Source of the DNA: Acheta domesticus
Lineage: Eukaryota > Arthropoda > Insecta > Orthoptera > Gryllidae
Reading direction: 5' to 3'
Assembly: GCA_031308135.1 (NCBI GenBank)
Contig: JAHLJT010008756.1
Coordinates: 135,796,949-135,860,948, forward strand
Length of the DNA: 64,000 bases
Of this stretch, positions 42,938 through 54,659 are shown in pieces. Each line of letters opens with the position of its first letter. The stretch's first letter is position 1. The notes below the pieces were generated by a model. It ran no database searches and was not told the DNA's origin. It saw only the letters and a program-made list of their open reading frames with translations. The translations under genes and the position numbers were made by a program.

Positions 42938-43335
42938 AAGAAAATTAACATTTAGGACGAGGTTTTAGTGTTCTTTAATATTCTAAAATTAATATTTCCG
43001 TTTAGCATTAGGAAACCGAAAAATTAAGAAAATGTCCAAAAAATGTACTTTGGGCAGCTATATGGCAGGTGGTTTTCTCCACGAAATGTATTTATCGAAA
43101 ATACATCTTCAAATAAGGTCATGCTTAATTTTGTTTGAAAATACATGTAGTTTTTCTGTAATTTCGTGACAAACATAATAGCCCCCTGCAAATTTTCTGC
43201 GCTTCAGACAGCGGATGCGTTGTAAATTAGAATTTGCAATTTTGTATAATATTTCTTTGTTCGTTTTTTCATTCGACCTTTTGTTATACATTTACACATT
43301 AATCTTTAAAGATATAATTTATTATATATAATATA

Positions 43336-44775
43336 CTAGCTGAAGACTCCCGCGTTGCCGGGGTATTTATCATAATTTTGTATTAAACAGAAAGAGGAAT
43401 TCCATCTATTCCCGCCCTATGGCAGAGCCTACTTGTATCTATTCTGCTGTATATTCCCTCCGCCCTATCCCGCCTCTCTCTGCCTTGCTCCAATATGGAA
43501 ATACCTGGTCTTCCGTTCACACTAAAACACTTCTCACTAAAAAATATTTAAATTTTAGTCCTATTGGGGTTCGCACCCCCAAACTCCTTTCTCTTTATAA
43601 CTGAAAATAATAAACAAATCTAAACTAAAAATTAAAATGCATGTGCCTACGTATATTCTTTTGTGGAATTTTATGTATAATACCAATACTTTCAATCAAT
43701 TGCCACATTATAAATCTTACTCATTTCAATATTTTTTTCTTCTCGCGTATTTATAAAGGAAAGTTTGAAATTGATCTTACCGAATCAGTCGACGTTTAGA
43801 AATAATTAAAGTAATTTTAAGTGAATTCTAGTACCTGTTTTAGGATCCTTGATAAGTTGCGGCTGACAGAAAGGAGCCACTGAGCACTTATGCGATTACA
43901 ATATCTCCAAAAAACAGAGATCACGGTAGCTCCCGGATTGACAACACTTTTTCTATCATTTAAAATAACAACCTTCAAAACCAGCGTTGTCACACATTAA
44001 ATTCCTCCAAATAACCATTTACCAATACTGTTTTACTTTATTTTTACTGCGGTTTTACTAAAAATTCTATCATTGCCGAACTATCATCAATTTAATAACT
44101 CCTTCAACACCCAAAAGTACTCTCTACTATCCCACTCTCTACTGTATTAAAACACTTCTCTAAAACATGCATCCCTCCGTCAGTTTCAGAATAACACGGA
44201 AATCGCACTGTCACTCGTCCAACCTGCAAATACGTAATAATTATGCTTAATTTACAATAACTAAACATGTGTGCACTCATACCTTTTTAAGGAAATGTTA
44301 ACCCCATCCATTAGAAAATGGTATCTTCCAAACATTTAGTCTCTTGTACACTTAATACACTCACGCCTACACGCAATTAAAATCAATATTCAAGTTACTT
44401 TTATAAATAGAGCGTAAAAAATTCAGAATTATTTCGGGTTAGACAACTGACTGAAAAATAAACAGTCCTCTAAATACGCTATTCTGTACATTGATGAAAT
44501 CAGTAGTAGATCTCAGACGTAGTCTTCTGGTGGCGCGCAGCTAAACAATTGACATTGATGCACCCGTGAATCTATAATGTAACGCTAGGTTATAAATGTC
44601 TAGAAACGTATTTATTTTGTAAATGTATTAAGGTTTGTAGTTATAAATCATAGCCTATAGTACTCCAGACCGTTAGAGGAAGCTATCACAAAAGTTTCAT
44701 CGGAATTGGTTCAGTAGATTCAGAGATTATCGCGCTGTAAGTCAGTGCAGTTCTGTCTTTATATATTAGTATAGA
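43336..44775 (-). mobile_element. Non-autonomous Helitron 2, minus strand
   Basis: On the minus strand the 5' end is TC preceded by A at 44776, continuing tatactaatatataaagaca and then gataatctctgaatctactg with accaattccgatgaaacttt. That series is typical just inside insect Helitron 5' ends. The 3' end (low coordinate) is accccggcaacgcgggagtc followed by CTAG at 43336-43339 and a T. The inner 1.4 kb has no Rep/helicase and no recognised gene fragment. Its 3' end resembles, but is not identical to, that of Helitron 1. Confidence 0.75.
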
Positions 44776-44879
44776 TATAGAAGATTACAATGCAGGGTGT
44801 GCAACAATTGAATTCCGTTCCGCTGTCGCGAAGTTCTGTGTATTACGTGTCATTGTTGTGAGTTCATATACTGTAAGGT

Positions 44880-45900
44880 ATCAGGATTCTTTTACCAATA
44901 CAAGTTTACAAAACTTTTGTATTATATTTTTATGCAGTTGTAGAATTCACATAGTTTTGACAACACTCCGATGGAAACGGTGAGTTGTTCGCTTCTTGTT
45001 CCGTAAGTTTTCAAAATTTTTAAAAGAATACTTCGAGTTAAATCTAAAAGTTGACATTTTTACTGAAGTTTGGTGTGATAACCGTTTAGCATGTGTACAA
45101 TTTTCAGATTGGCTTGCAAAGGGGTTGTAATTGTCTTTAAGTTGATATTTGCTTGAAAATATTTAGTTTTCACGCCAAATGCTGTACCATATGTAATGAG
45201 TAAAGTACAGTTAGTAACAGTCTTGTTTGTGCAGTACATAATTTGCTCGAAAATCATTACTTTTAAATGCACAATTAAAACTAATGCAAAATATATTTCA
45301 AAATAATTGAATAATTCCAGTTGAATAAAATGTAACTTTGTACACCGAGATGAAATGGCCTTGAATTTGAAATTCACCTTTTAGTTGCTCGGGAATCTTC
45401 CTAGTGACTACTTCCTTAGCGAATAAATGTGCTGGTGAATTTCAAATTCATGGCCATTTCGTCTAGGTGTACAAAGTTACGTTATATTTAACTGGAATTA
45501 TTCAATTATTTTGTAATATAATTTGCATTAGTCTCAATTTTCCACTTAAAATTAATGATATTCGTGCAATTTATGGACTGTACAAACATGACTGTTACTA
45601 TTCTAAAACCATGCAACAAATACAGTTACTCTCCTCTAATCGTGGCCCTATGAAATGCATTTCTATATTATCCGGGTTATCAAACTTCTTTTTCCAATAC
45701 AAGTTTACAAAACTTTTGTATTATTTTTTATGCATTTGTAGAATCCACGTAGTTTTGGCAACGGTGCGATGGAAACAGTGAGTTGTTCGCGTCTTGGTTG
45801 AATTGGATGTTTTCAAATGATAGCCAAGGTGTTAGTAGCGCAGAAAGTGCAATATTTCAGTACTGCGTATCTGTTTCCAATAATGTGAGAAAGTATGTGC
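44880..45900. repeat. Large inverted repeat between two direct repeats
   Basis: Arms of about 170 bp at 45210-45383 and 45432-45602 are inverted copies (ggtgaatttcaaattca with ggccatttc, ttcaactggaattattcaat, gcattagt, actgttacta). They are separated by about 50 bp. Outside them, a directly repeated block of about 120 bp (ccaatacaagtttacaaaac, cttttgtattat, gatggaaacggtgagttgtt or gatggaaacagtgagttgtt) lies at 44895-45000 and 45690-45795. The right side continues into a segment also found at 32.5 kb. This may be one composite element with long repeats at its ends. No coding frame or target-site duplication found. Confidence 0.6.
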
Positions 45901-46177
45901 TGTTGTAGTTCCTAGTTTTACATGGAGAGGCGTTTTGTATCTTTATTTTGAGTTAAAATTTAATTATACATTAATGTACACGGCCACTGTGAATTTAAAT
46001 GTTGTTGCGCACGAATTGAATGTTTGATATTACTAAACCAGCGTTAAAACATTGATGTTTAAAAAATCTATGATTTTTGATAGATGTTTTATTTTGAACA
46101 TCGATGTTTTGTTGTGGATGTCGATGTCGCGACCGCTGCTCGACGCATGTACGAAATTTAAAGTCGCCGCGCGTAGT

Positions 46178-46277
46178 NNNNNNNNNNNNNNNNNNNNNNN
46201 NNNNNNNNNNNNNNNNNNNNNNNNNNNNNNNNNNNNNNNNNNNNNNNNNNNNNNNNNNNNNNNNNNNNNNNNNNNNN
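46178..46277. other. Assembly gap (100 N)
   Basis: Exactly 100 N, probably a placeholder. The segment after it (46278-46500) has more balanced base composition than its surroundings but no motif that I recognise. Confidence 0.95.
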
Positions 46278-46689
46278 CCCTCTTCGTCGGTCATTGCCGC
46301 CAGTGATGTGATGTGGGCCTAAACGCTGCTTTGAAGCTCCTCATTGGTCTGGAAGCGTTAGCCTTTCTAGCCAACTCTTTGCTTCGAGGAACAGTCTCGA
46401 AAATCACTCGCCGCTTTGTGGGGCTATGCGCCGCATGATCAAGCACCACCCATCTGCCTCAGACATTTGGCTACAGAAGCTCAATGAAGGTGGATTTTGC
46501 CATGTATGATATCTCCAGAAGCCAGGATCCCTTATTTTTGTTTGAATGCCATATACTTGAATAACAAAAGGAATGCATGAAATGCCGTATTATATCTTGT
46601 AATTCAGTGCATTTAGCACCAACTGTCAAAAAGTTCAGCCTTTTTGAGTACATTTTGGTGAGAATGCTGAGTACGTTGTTGTGTCTGAA

Positions 46690-47300
46690 ATCGCGCAATT
46701 TTGAGCTCATTATCACACAAAACTTTCGAATTCTTGAGAAAATTCTTTAGAAACAATTTAAAGCACTTGTACTCAGAACTGCAATATGGTGTTTTGGATA
46801 TTAAGACGTGAGAGATGCATAAAAAAATACATTTGTGTAACTAGAAAAAATAAAAATAAATATTCAAACTGCTTTGCTGTCATGTTATTCAGTGTATTTA
46901 GCTCAATCCATGCATGTAATTAAAGAAATATTGAAAGCTGTTTTTTTAAATCTTGTAAAATTGCCTTTATTTCACGCAAGACATTACAGGAAACCTGCGA
47001 ATTTGAAAACGGGTAATTGTTCTTATTAAAAGATCTAATTTTGAAGAACAGAATTCGTTTAGAAGAAAAATATTGATCTTCAATTTTTGTAGTTTTAGGA
47101 ATTCGCCGAAAAAATGTAAACTTCTGCAATTTTCGAAATTCAAAGAAATTCGGTCCAGTATCATTTTTAAAATCCCCTAAGTGATTAATCAGTAGTCTAA
47201 ATGTTTAGAGTCGTTTTTGAGGGAAACACTGGAAATGTCATCGATGCTTCATGAAAGGACTCCCAAAAAATAAAATATTCGTTTTAAACTCAAAGGAGTC
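46690..47300. repeat. Possible dispersed non-coding repeat copy
   Basis: Runs such as attttcgaaattcaaagaaa, aaaatattgatcttcaattt and catcgatgcttcatgaaagg resemble the dispersed non-coding repeat in style. Boundaries and orientation are unclear. Confidence 0.35.
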
Positions 47301-47917
47301 CGCGTCATCAGTCAAATTAATTGGGAATATCAATTTGTGCGTGAATCTCCTCAATCAATCCGTGAATTGTCTTTATCGTTTTGTAAAATCAGCATATGCT
47401 ACGAAAGTAAAAGTAGCACATGTAGCCAAGTTATGATCAATTAAAAGGAAGTCGAACCCTTAAACGTACCTTAAAATCCTCAAATCAACTTGAAAATTTA
47501 ACTTCCTTTTAAACTCTCGTTGTATTTACTGTAAAACTTTCATAACTATCTAGAAACCAAGCTTATTACATAACAAAAAGGAAGAGCTGTAGAAATGTTA
47601 CAATTAGAACTAAACGGCACATGCACTATACGGAAAATCGAATTTTTTTACTTCCGTGTAGTATTCGATTTTCCTTGGAGTATAGTATCACTATTCATTA
47701 CGTACACTTAGTTGAAAATGTAACGGAAATGTTTTTTGTCTGTCAAGATCTGTACACTTAGGATAGCCTCCTGGCCACCTTTATCTTAGAAACAAACACT
47801 TGACATATAATTATAATCACTGAATTTATCAAGAAGGAATATGTGGTCAGCCGATTGTGTTTGTATACACTCACGTATCTTTGTATTTAAACAGTCAACT
47901 AAATTCTCGAACTTAAA

Positions 47918-47920
<3 letters not shown>
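47300..47920. other. Unannotated AT-rich stretch
   Basis: No gene or bounded element is recognised. Confidence 0.4.
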
Positions 47921-47959
<39 letters not shown>

Positions 47960-48140
47960 CTCTCTTTCTGTCTCTCACTCACTCACTTTCTTTCTGTCAC
48001 TCACTCTCTCTTTCTTGCTCTCGCTCTTTCCTTCTTTCACTCACTCTCTCTTTCTCTCAGTCACTCACTCTTTCTTTCCTCTCACTCATTCTCTCTTTAT
48101 TTCTCTCTTTCTTTCTTTCTTTCTCTCCCTATCACTTTTG
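47921..48140. repeat. (CT)n microsatellite and pyrimidine-rich tract
   Basis: About 17 uninterrupted ct units are followed by about 180 bp of ctctctttct/cactcactctct words. The plus strand is almost pure pyrimidine. The Ser/Leu/Phe-rich frame through it is an artefact. Confidence 0.9.
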
Positions 48141-48239
48141 CAGCCCGCTGTCACCCTTTTGCAACACGTAAAACAAGACAAAGACCATGTAATAACGTAA
48201 TCAATAAATAACAGCAGATATGTGTTCATTCTATTAATT

Positions 48240-49500
48240 TTAATATTTTATTACTCAGTGATTTTAACGATAAAGCCAGTTAATAAGAGGAAGTAATACT
48301 ACATCTAAGGCTCAATCTCTTTCATTTGTAGGAAATATTTTTAAATTTGGATTAGTAGATATGCTCAAATTAATTTCTAAACTAAAACTCTTTGTATTTT
48401 AATATATAGAATATGTGCCATTTAATTAATTTTTAATATAATTTAGCTATTAGTATCGTATTTTAATGTAGTAGTCGCCGATGGTTAGATATTTTGATGC
48501 GAATATAAATAAATAAATAAATAAATTTTAAAAACCAATTAATTTTGGCAAACTGAGGGTGCTTATCCGCTTACAAAAACTACATAATCAGTTCAGACGT
48601 GTCTAGTTTTTCAGTGTCTAAAACTAGTATTGGTCCATGCGTTGTTTTTTAAAGAAAAGACTTCGAAACTCTTTTCCTTCCCACCTTTATTATATAAATA
48701 TCGTAAAAGATAAAAACTTAAATTTATTGGTGGTGGCGACGCAGCAGAGCTCACTTTACAACAGAAAAACCTTTATCGAGAACTTCCCCTCTTTCAGGCA
48801 CGCCTTTCCAACTTGCGTTGAGCTGGACAGAAACCTAAGCGGGACGCCAGGCCAACTTGTCTCGGCAGCCCCGACGGAAGTAATTGAGAAAGGAACTTTC
48901 AAAAGTTGGGATCTGGAAGTTCCATTAAGTGAAAATGAAACCTGTTCCTTCATGACGTTATTTTAGTCAATTTGATTTCTTCTTAGCTTTAGATTCTTCA
49001 TGAACTTGAAAAACGTAGCTTCTTATTGTTATGAAGTTTTATTGGTATCACGGACGGTGTTGGTCATCCGAGAAAACTTAACCAAGATCGTCTTTTTCGT
49101 TTTATAGAAACGCCAAACACGATCAAGGTGTTGGTAAAGATATGAATAACATTATCATTTTCAGTTATAACCATGATGCCATACACAACTGTCAGTCGAC
49201 AAAGCCAAACTAGACATTCTCGGGCCTTAATAAACGGGAAGAATTATTTATTTACTAAGTTAGTTAACTGATTCTTACAATATCGATTAGAAACAGAAAG
49301 TGTATAGTAGAATATGGGTTTTACTAGATGTTTTAAAGACAAGGAAAAACACTGATGGAAAATGGAATTTGGAAGAGAACGGAGATTTCTTGCTCAATAA
49401 CAAATATTTTAAAAAATACAGCCTTCCAGTGAAATTTTCATACTCGTCGAATGCCGAATGGCCAAATAAATGGACGGAATGATCTCTTCAGCTCTACCAA
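48240..49500. other. Mostly unannotated; one open frame without support
   Basis: A 109-codon frame at 48637-48966 includes FPSFRHAFPTCVELDRNLSG and ALE-like acidic stretches, and follows a pyrimidine-rich cag (48787-48798) that could be a splice acceptor. I recognise no domain and no neighbouring exon. An (AAAT) repeat lies at about 48508-48526. Confidence 0.3.
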
Positions 49501-50535
49501 AATTAGTGACGCTAAATTAGCACATTTTTCGCATCATTTCTAAATTTGCTTTTTTTGAAATTCAGGGAGTTAAACAAAAATGATACCTACGACATTTTTA
49601 ACCTAGCCTTATTTAATACATGGAAACAATTTCAACATAAAATTTTAAGCACAAGTTACACGAAAACTGCTGTTTTTTTAAAATTTGTACGTGACCTTTT
49701 AAAAGAGCTAATTTTTATAACATATTTTAAGTCAAACAACTCTATTTTTAATTTCTTAGTTTGAAATATTAAATTTTTGTAATTTTTGAAAATACTGAAT
49801 TGAATCCCGTTAAAGAAATACAGAATTGAAATCCGTTGGAATTGAAGCGCATGACTTTTTTATCATCTTTTGATAGACACGAGAAGAAAGTTTAAAGAAT
49901 TTGGAGCTGTTTATGTAACAAAAACGTTTAAAAATAATAATTGTCTACATTTCATGATAAATTAGGTGAAAATTGCTCATATTTTCAAAAATTGTACATG
50001 ACATTTCAGAATTTGATCTTTAAAATTGCACTTTTGTAATTTCCCAAAAAAAATCAGTCTTTTGCAATTTTCCAAAATTCATCGAAAATGAGACCTCCAC
50101 CGTCTCTTAAACGTTCTTTATGGATCTGAGAAGATAGTTTAATCAAACATTCGGAGTCATTTTTTGTAAAAAGTTTGAAAATATTAAAGATTCAAGTAAA
50201 TTACTCCCCAAAATAAAAATATACATTTCAATGTCAGCGGGCCTCGTGCCCTCTTAAATCGATTGAAGAAAATCAATCGGTTTAAGCGGTTTGGTGCTAG
50301 CTTTGACCACAGACGGACAGACAGTCGTCATGCAATATTTCGGTATCAAGGACCCACAAAACATAGATTTTAACTAGACCAGGTGTTAGAGGTAGTAATT
50401 TTACTAGATGTAACGAACAAGATATATCCATGTTTTCGTAACTAGGACTCGGAAATAAAAGTTTTTCTGTCGAAAATTCGCCCATTTTTCAAAACTCTCT
50501 CTTTTTGCGAAGTAAGGGCGAGAAAGTAAAAGGGC
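49500..50535 (-). repeat. Dispersed non-coding repeat, minus-strand copy
   Basis: The high-coordinate end carries the reversed start of the family: gaccacagacggacagacag, tatcaaggacccacaaaaca, cgaagtaagggcgagaaagt. The rest (49500-50300) is the T/A-rich inner part. The reversed orientation shows that this is an independent insertion and not a segmental duplication of the 41-kb copy. Confidence 0.55.
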
Positions 50536-50539
50536 AGGA

Positions 50540-51745
50540 CCTGCTTTGGATTGGTAAAACTACATCAAGGTATCAATGGAAGAAGTAAATCTTAAAGATT
50601 GTGATTGGAACAATAAAACGCGAAAACAAAAAAAATAGGAAACTTGAATAGTTAGAAAAGAATGTTTACAATACTAAAATTAACCTCGGTCACATCTTTA
50701 ATGTATGACCCGGATACAACCTTCAAAGACAGTAATTTTCAATCAAACATGATGCATTCTACATTCAAATAAAGAAAAAGAAAACTTAATCTATTGTTTT
50801 ATATAAATTGATCCTTCCCGAAATATTGATTTAATATTGGATCAAGTATGCTGTTAAGTTAATTTGTATTATCATTTTGTAAAATTAAAATATTTCTGTA
50901 ATCAAACATAATCTAGTAGAATACCTGTAAAGTCACTAATAACCAGGTTTTATGATGCGACTAAATACATTTTAACAATTAATCTAATTAAAGAGACTTA
51001 TAGAAATAAAGAGTTAGTCCTAACATCATAATCAGTAACCATGTGTTGATCCAAGCAAATGCTAATGAACAAGCCATACAGTTATTTTTAATCATGATAG
51101 CAATTTTGGTGAAACATGACAGAAGTGCGTATGGGTGAAAAATATCAATATTCCCATTCCCAGAAATGACATTGAGTTAAATGGAGGAATGCAATGACAT
51201 TTTCAAGCACAACAGGTGTAATAACTGAAACGTCAATAGCTAATTTTCATTAGAAGGTAGGACAAATTAGACAGTTAATACCCTGGGGCTTAATAACCCT
51301 TTGAGTTTATAGCAAGTAACAATTTTTCCTCAAAATGAGTTACTAAATTTATTGTTTTATTGTAGCGCGCTCGGAACATGAGTGTAAACTTTTAATGGCA
51401 CACAGCCCGTAACCGTTAAAGCTAAGCGCCGACTCACAGTATTTCATATTTTCTTTAAGTCTCACGTGAAATGCACTTGCTGCTTATCATCCCAGTAGAT
51501 GAAGTTTTTCCCTTAACGTTTTGCTCGTAGACCCGTTTTGCAAAAAAATTATTAAAACCGTTGACCCATCACATTAATTAACTGTCTATTTCAAAAAATA
51601 TATTTGTGTATCACTCAATATCAATCATTTCATTAGATATCATGAATTAGGTTTTGTTAATTAGTTAAATCATTAAAGTGAAGTGTGTTGTTCCCTTTGG
51701 TATATACTACCTATTGAATTTGTATATCTTTTAAACCAACTAACA
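50540..51745. other. Unannotated AT-rich stretch
   Basis: No gene or bounded element is recognised. Confidence 0.4.
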
Positions 51746-51750
51746 ACAAC

Positions 51751-51789
<39 letters not shown>

Positions 51790-52480
51790 TGGTATTGTTC
51801 CTCTAATTCACCACTAAGAATGTTACGAGTCGGTTGAATATAAAATATACTCCGGGTTGCGTGCATCATCCTAAGGGGCAGATCTAGGAACTGTCGGTGC
51901 CGCTACATTACTTAGTGCAAAATGTGGGCTGTTCAAAATAAAGCAATTTCCTGCACTTCCCAGTCCTCTTGAATGACCTGGAGTTTATCCAAGTTCTTAC
52001 ACAGATTTTGTGGAACAAATCCCAGAGTTCCCACATTCAGCTGATCTCGATTTCCAAACTCATGTATTCAAGACATTTCTCTGCCTCCTTGGTTAGGACT
52101 TTTGATCGCACTGCACAGCATTATCTACAAGTAGACACTTTCTTTCTCTAAATACTCGAAAAAAAATCCGGCTTATTTGCTACAATCGTGCGGCCAGTTT
52201 GAACTAGTTGGTCGTACAAATACACACACAGTGCAGTAGACGTCAGCAATTTTGATGAGTATTCGTAGGACTTGGAGTACGTGTATTCGTACCATTTTGA
52301 TGAATATTCGCACCATTTGGAACTTTGAGGGGTCTGCCAGTGGAAGTAACTGCACATTCTATCGTGTCTTTTCAAGTATTCTTAATTATTATTGCTATAA
52401 TAATAATAATTATTATTATTATTATAAAAATAAATATTATTATTCCTGTTATTTTTATTATATTATATAATAATATTGTT
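51745..52480 (-). mobile_element. R4/Dong-like LINE copy 2, degraded, between TAA/TTA tracts
   Basis: The body (about 51793-52383) matches copy 1 on the minus strand. The 3' UTR words (gttacgagtcggttgaatat, ctccgggttgcgtgcatcat) come first, then the nuclease end (caaaatgtgggctgttcaaa, cctggagtttatcc), then the RLE and upstream parts with deletions and a short internal duplication (gtattcgtaccattttgatg). AAT tracts lie at 51748-51790 and a mixed AAT/ATT tract at 52399-52470. The tract next to the 3' end reads TTA, not TAA, on the element's sense strand, opposite to copies 1 and 3. It is the most decayed of the copies. Confidence 0.65.
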
Positions 52481-52983
52481 AACGTATTTATTATTAATAA
52501 ATATTATAAATGTTGAGAGGAATCAATTTGCTACCTTTCCTATATATCGACTTTGTAAGAAAGTTCAAATCGACCCCATAGCGTCGGATATCAACCACTA
52601 GGGCAATAGCTACACTGTATCGCCTGTTATTTTCGCTAAGTGGTCATTTTATCGCCTATGAAGTTGTTTAAAATTTCTCGTTTTATAAAAAAATATTTTA
52701 TAACTCAAAATTCTTCGTGCAATATTTGCATAATACGGTAAATCTAGTATTTGTTTACCTACATCTATTGCATTACTATAATAATATGGTATTAATATTG
52801 TCTCCCTTACACAAATTGGCATGTAGAATTGATCAATATTTTCTTGTTCTTTTTATCCCTAAATGTTGGTACAGAACACGTCTTATTTTTAAAATCGTGA
52901 GAAATAGATTCCTGGTTTTCATGCTAATTTCAATACCGTTTCGGTATGAAAGTAATGTAAACAACACACACAACACACACACA

Positions 52984-52984
<1 letters not shown>

Positions 52985-53036
<52 letters not shown>
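52985..53036. repeat. (CT)n microsatellite
   Basis: About 25 uninterrupted ct units, preceded by a short acac tract. Confidence 0.9.
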
Positions 53037-53039
<3 letters not shown>

Positions 53040-54000
53040 ATTGCAAGGAAATGTATTCTCGTTATCGAGAAAAATTAAAGGAATGCAGTATAGAATTCGT
53101 TAAATAAACACAGGAATATACTCTGCGTGATGTGAGAAATCGGCTTCAATGTTTCCCGTCCATTCACGCTATGCCGTGTTCCGATGACACGTTTGTTCGA
53201 CGCCAACCACGCTGTTGTGAGTACTTAACGCTACGTGGATTATCTGCAGCGGAATGTTGAAGATAGCTAATGGAATCGCCCTCCCAGCTTTCCAAATATC
53301 CCAGCAAACAGATTCTCAGAGAGTGAAATAATCAACAAAGTAGCTGCAGAGGTGGACGGAACAGCAAGTAACTATCCTCTAGAATCATGGAATATCCTCT
53401 AGAATTGAAAGACGCGCTTCCGGGTTCACGAGGAAGAATGTGGATATCTGCTGGATCACACACGAGATTGTTTAAATTCTGTGGAAGTAAGGAATGAAGT
53501 TTGTAATAAATGGAGTAACTTCCTTAAATGTGAAGATGCGAGAAATTCACATAAGGTTTTTTTTTTCAGTTTGGCTTAGGCCTCGAAACGAACCAAAACA
53601 GGCGTCAATGGTTTGATGTCCAGCGTCCCAGATTAATGTTAAAATTCCAGGGCATGTAGAGGGGTCAAAGATGATCAGTATTTGGTAGTGAACACGAATT
53701 GATACATTTATTACAAGAAAGTTACACATGTTGCTTTTGCCCTGAAGAGTATGCAACTTATCAAGCGTTAGTGTTTGGCAGGCACGTGAAATATCTTTGA
53801 TTCTGTCCGAACGTGACCCGCAAAACTCCAGTGCAGGGCAAGATGCCTACCAGTTAGCGAGATGCCTACATGTGACAGTAGTCACTAATTTTTATACAAA
53901 ATTTGCTACTTCATTTTTATACGAAATTTCTCACCACACATTTATTGACAAATTTAATCATCTTCGACCTCCCTGTGTCTTAGAAGATTATAATATTTAA
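53040..54000. other. Unannotated stretch
   Basis: No gene recognised. A duplicated short word (tatcctctagaat twice, about 53375 and 53393) is the only local structure. Confidence 0.4.
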
Positions 54001-54002
54001 AC

Positions 54003-54420
54003 TTATAATTGTCACCATTCCAGTCACCTTGTTGGAAGCTATTCGCTCGGAGAAAATGTTCCGCAGACATGTAGAATCCCACCCAGGGGGTGATGATAGA
54101 TTCCAAATTGTGACCATGTTACTAAATAACAGTGCTTTTTAATAATTAAATTTGTTCAAAGAATTAGTCGTCCCGACCGGGATTCGACCCCGGGCCTTCT
54201 GGTTTACGCCCAGCTGCTCTTGACCACTAAGCTACCGAGTCAACCAACCCTTTGAACAGTATTCACGAGCGCACTATCGCTCCTTATATATAATTGTCAC
54301 CATTCCCGTCACCTTGTTGGAAGTTCAAACTGTTGAAAGGGTTGGTTGACTCGGTAGCTTAGTGGTCAGAGCAGCTGGGCGTAACCAGAAGGCCCGGGGT
54401 CGAATCCCGGTCGGGATTCT
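54003..54420. mobile_element. Pair of tRNA-like units in opposite orientation, with direct repeats
   Basis: A minus-strand unit (54172-54245) and a plus-strand unit (54344-54416) are near-identical. Each has an A box (tagcttagtggt), an anticodon-like arm (ctggg...ccag) and a B box (ggtcgaatccc). The acceptor ends do not pair (ggttgac with a ...gtcggga 3' side), so neither is a normal tRNA. ataattgtcaccattcc followed by gtcaccttgttggaag occurs at 54005-54038 and again at 54290-54322. Both units are bordered by ttcaaa/tttgaa words. This looks like a tRNA-derived SINE family different from the main one. Confidence 0.6.
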
Positions 54421-54439
54421 TTGAAAAAATTTAAATATT

Positions 54440-54650
54440 TATACTGAGATACGGGATGTGACGGGGCCAACCGGGGACGAAAAAAGCATCGCGAGGCAGG
54501 GCCCTGCTCCGCGGCTGGGCTTGTGCGAGCCGAAGCCCTCCACAGGTCGCTGACGGGTTCTTCTCAACGAGGTCTTCTCCGCCGCGCCGCGCGCTTCGAT
54601 CGTCTCATTTTCCTGGAGGGGCGCAGGAGGGGCTGGCAAACAGCCAGTTG
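54440..54650. other. GC-rich stretch
   Basis: About 200 bp of GC-rich sequence (ctccgccgcgccgcgcgctt). No recognised coding or repeat content. Confidence 0.35.
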
Positions 54651-54659
54651 CGATCGATT

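Larger units (their letters stand above)
40850..43270 (+). repeat. Dispersed non-coding repeat, longest copy, interrupted by piggyBac
   Basis: From about 40890 (ttactttcccgtatact) the copy runs through gatgcgggaaaaacgacgga, cttattacagggccctggta, ccagaatccctattttgtgg, gtccgtccgtccatctgttc, ttctccaaaattgatactcc, tttcgcggccccttgaattt and gaaaccgatattttattttg. Then come long T-rich runs on either side of the piggyBac element (41938-42933). It continues to about 43270. Noncoding throughout. This is the best copy for defining the family. Confidence 0.65.

Noticed and set aside
46278..46500. Possible coding fragment after the second gap
   Set aside because: Base composition looks more coding-like, but no frame gives motifs that I can name on either strand.
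47841..48200. 119-codon Ser/Leu/Phe frame
   Set aside because: Translation of a (CT)n tract and the flanking pyrimidine-rich sequence.
48637..48966. 109-codon frame as a host exon
   Set aside because: No recognised domain, no partner exon and only a weak acceptor-like site; kept only as a note.
54172..54416. Two functional tRNA genes
   Set aside because: A and B boxes are present, but the acceptor ends do not pair and the anticodon loop is not canonical (no T before the anticodon).
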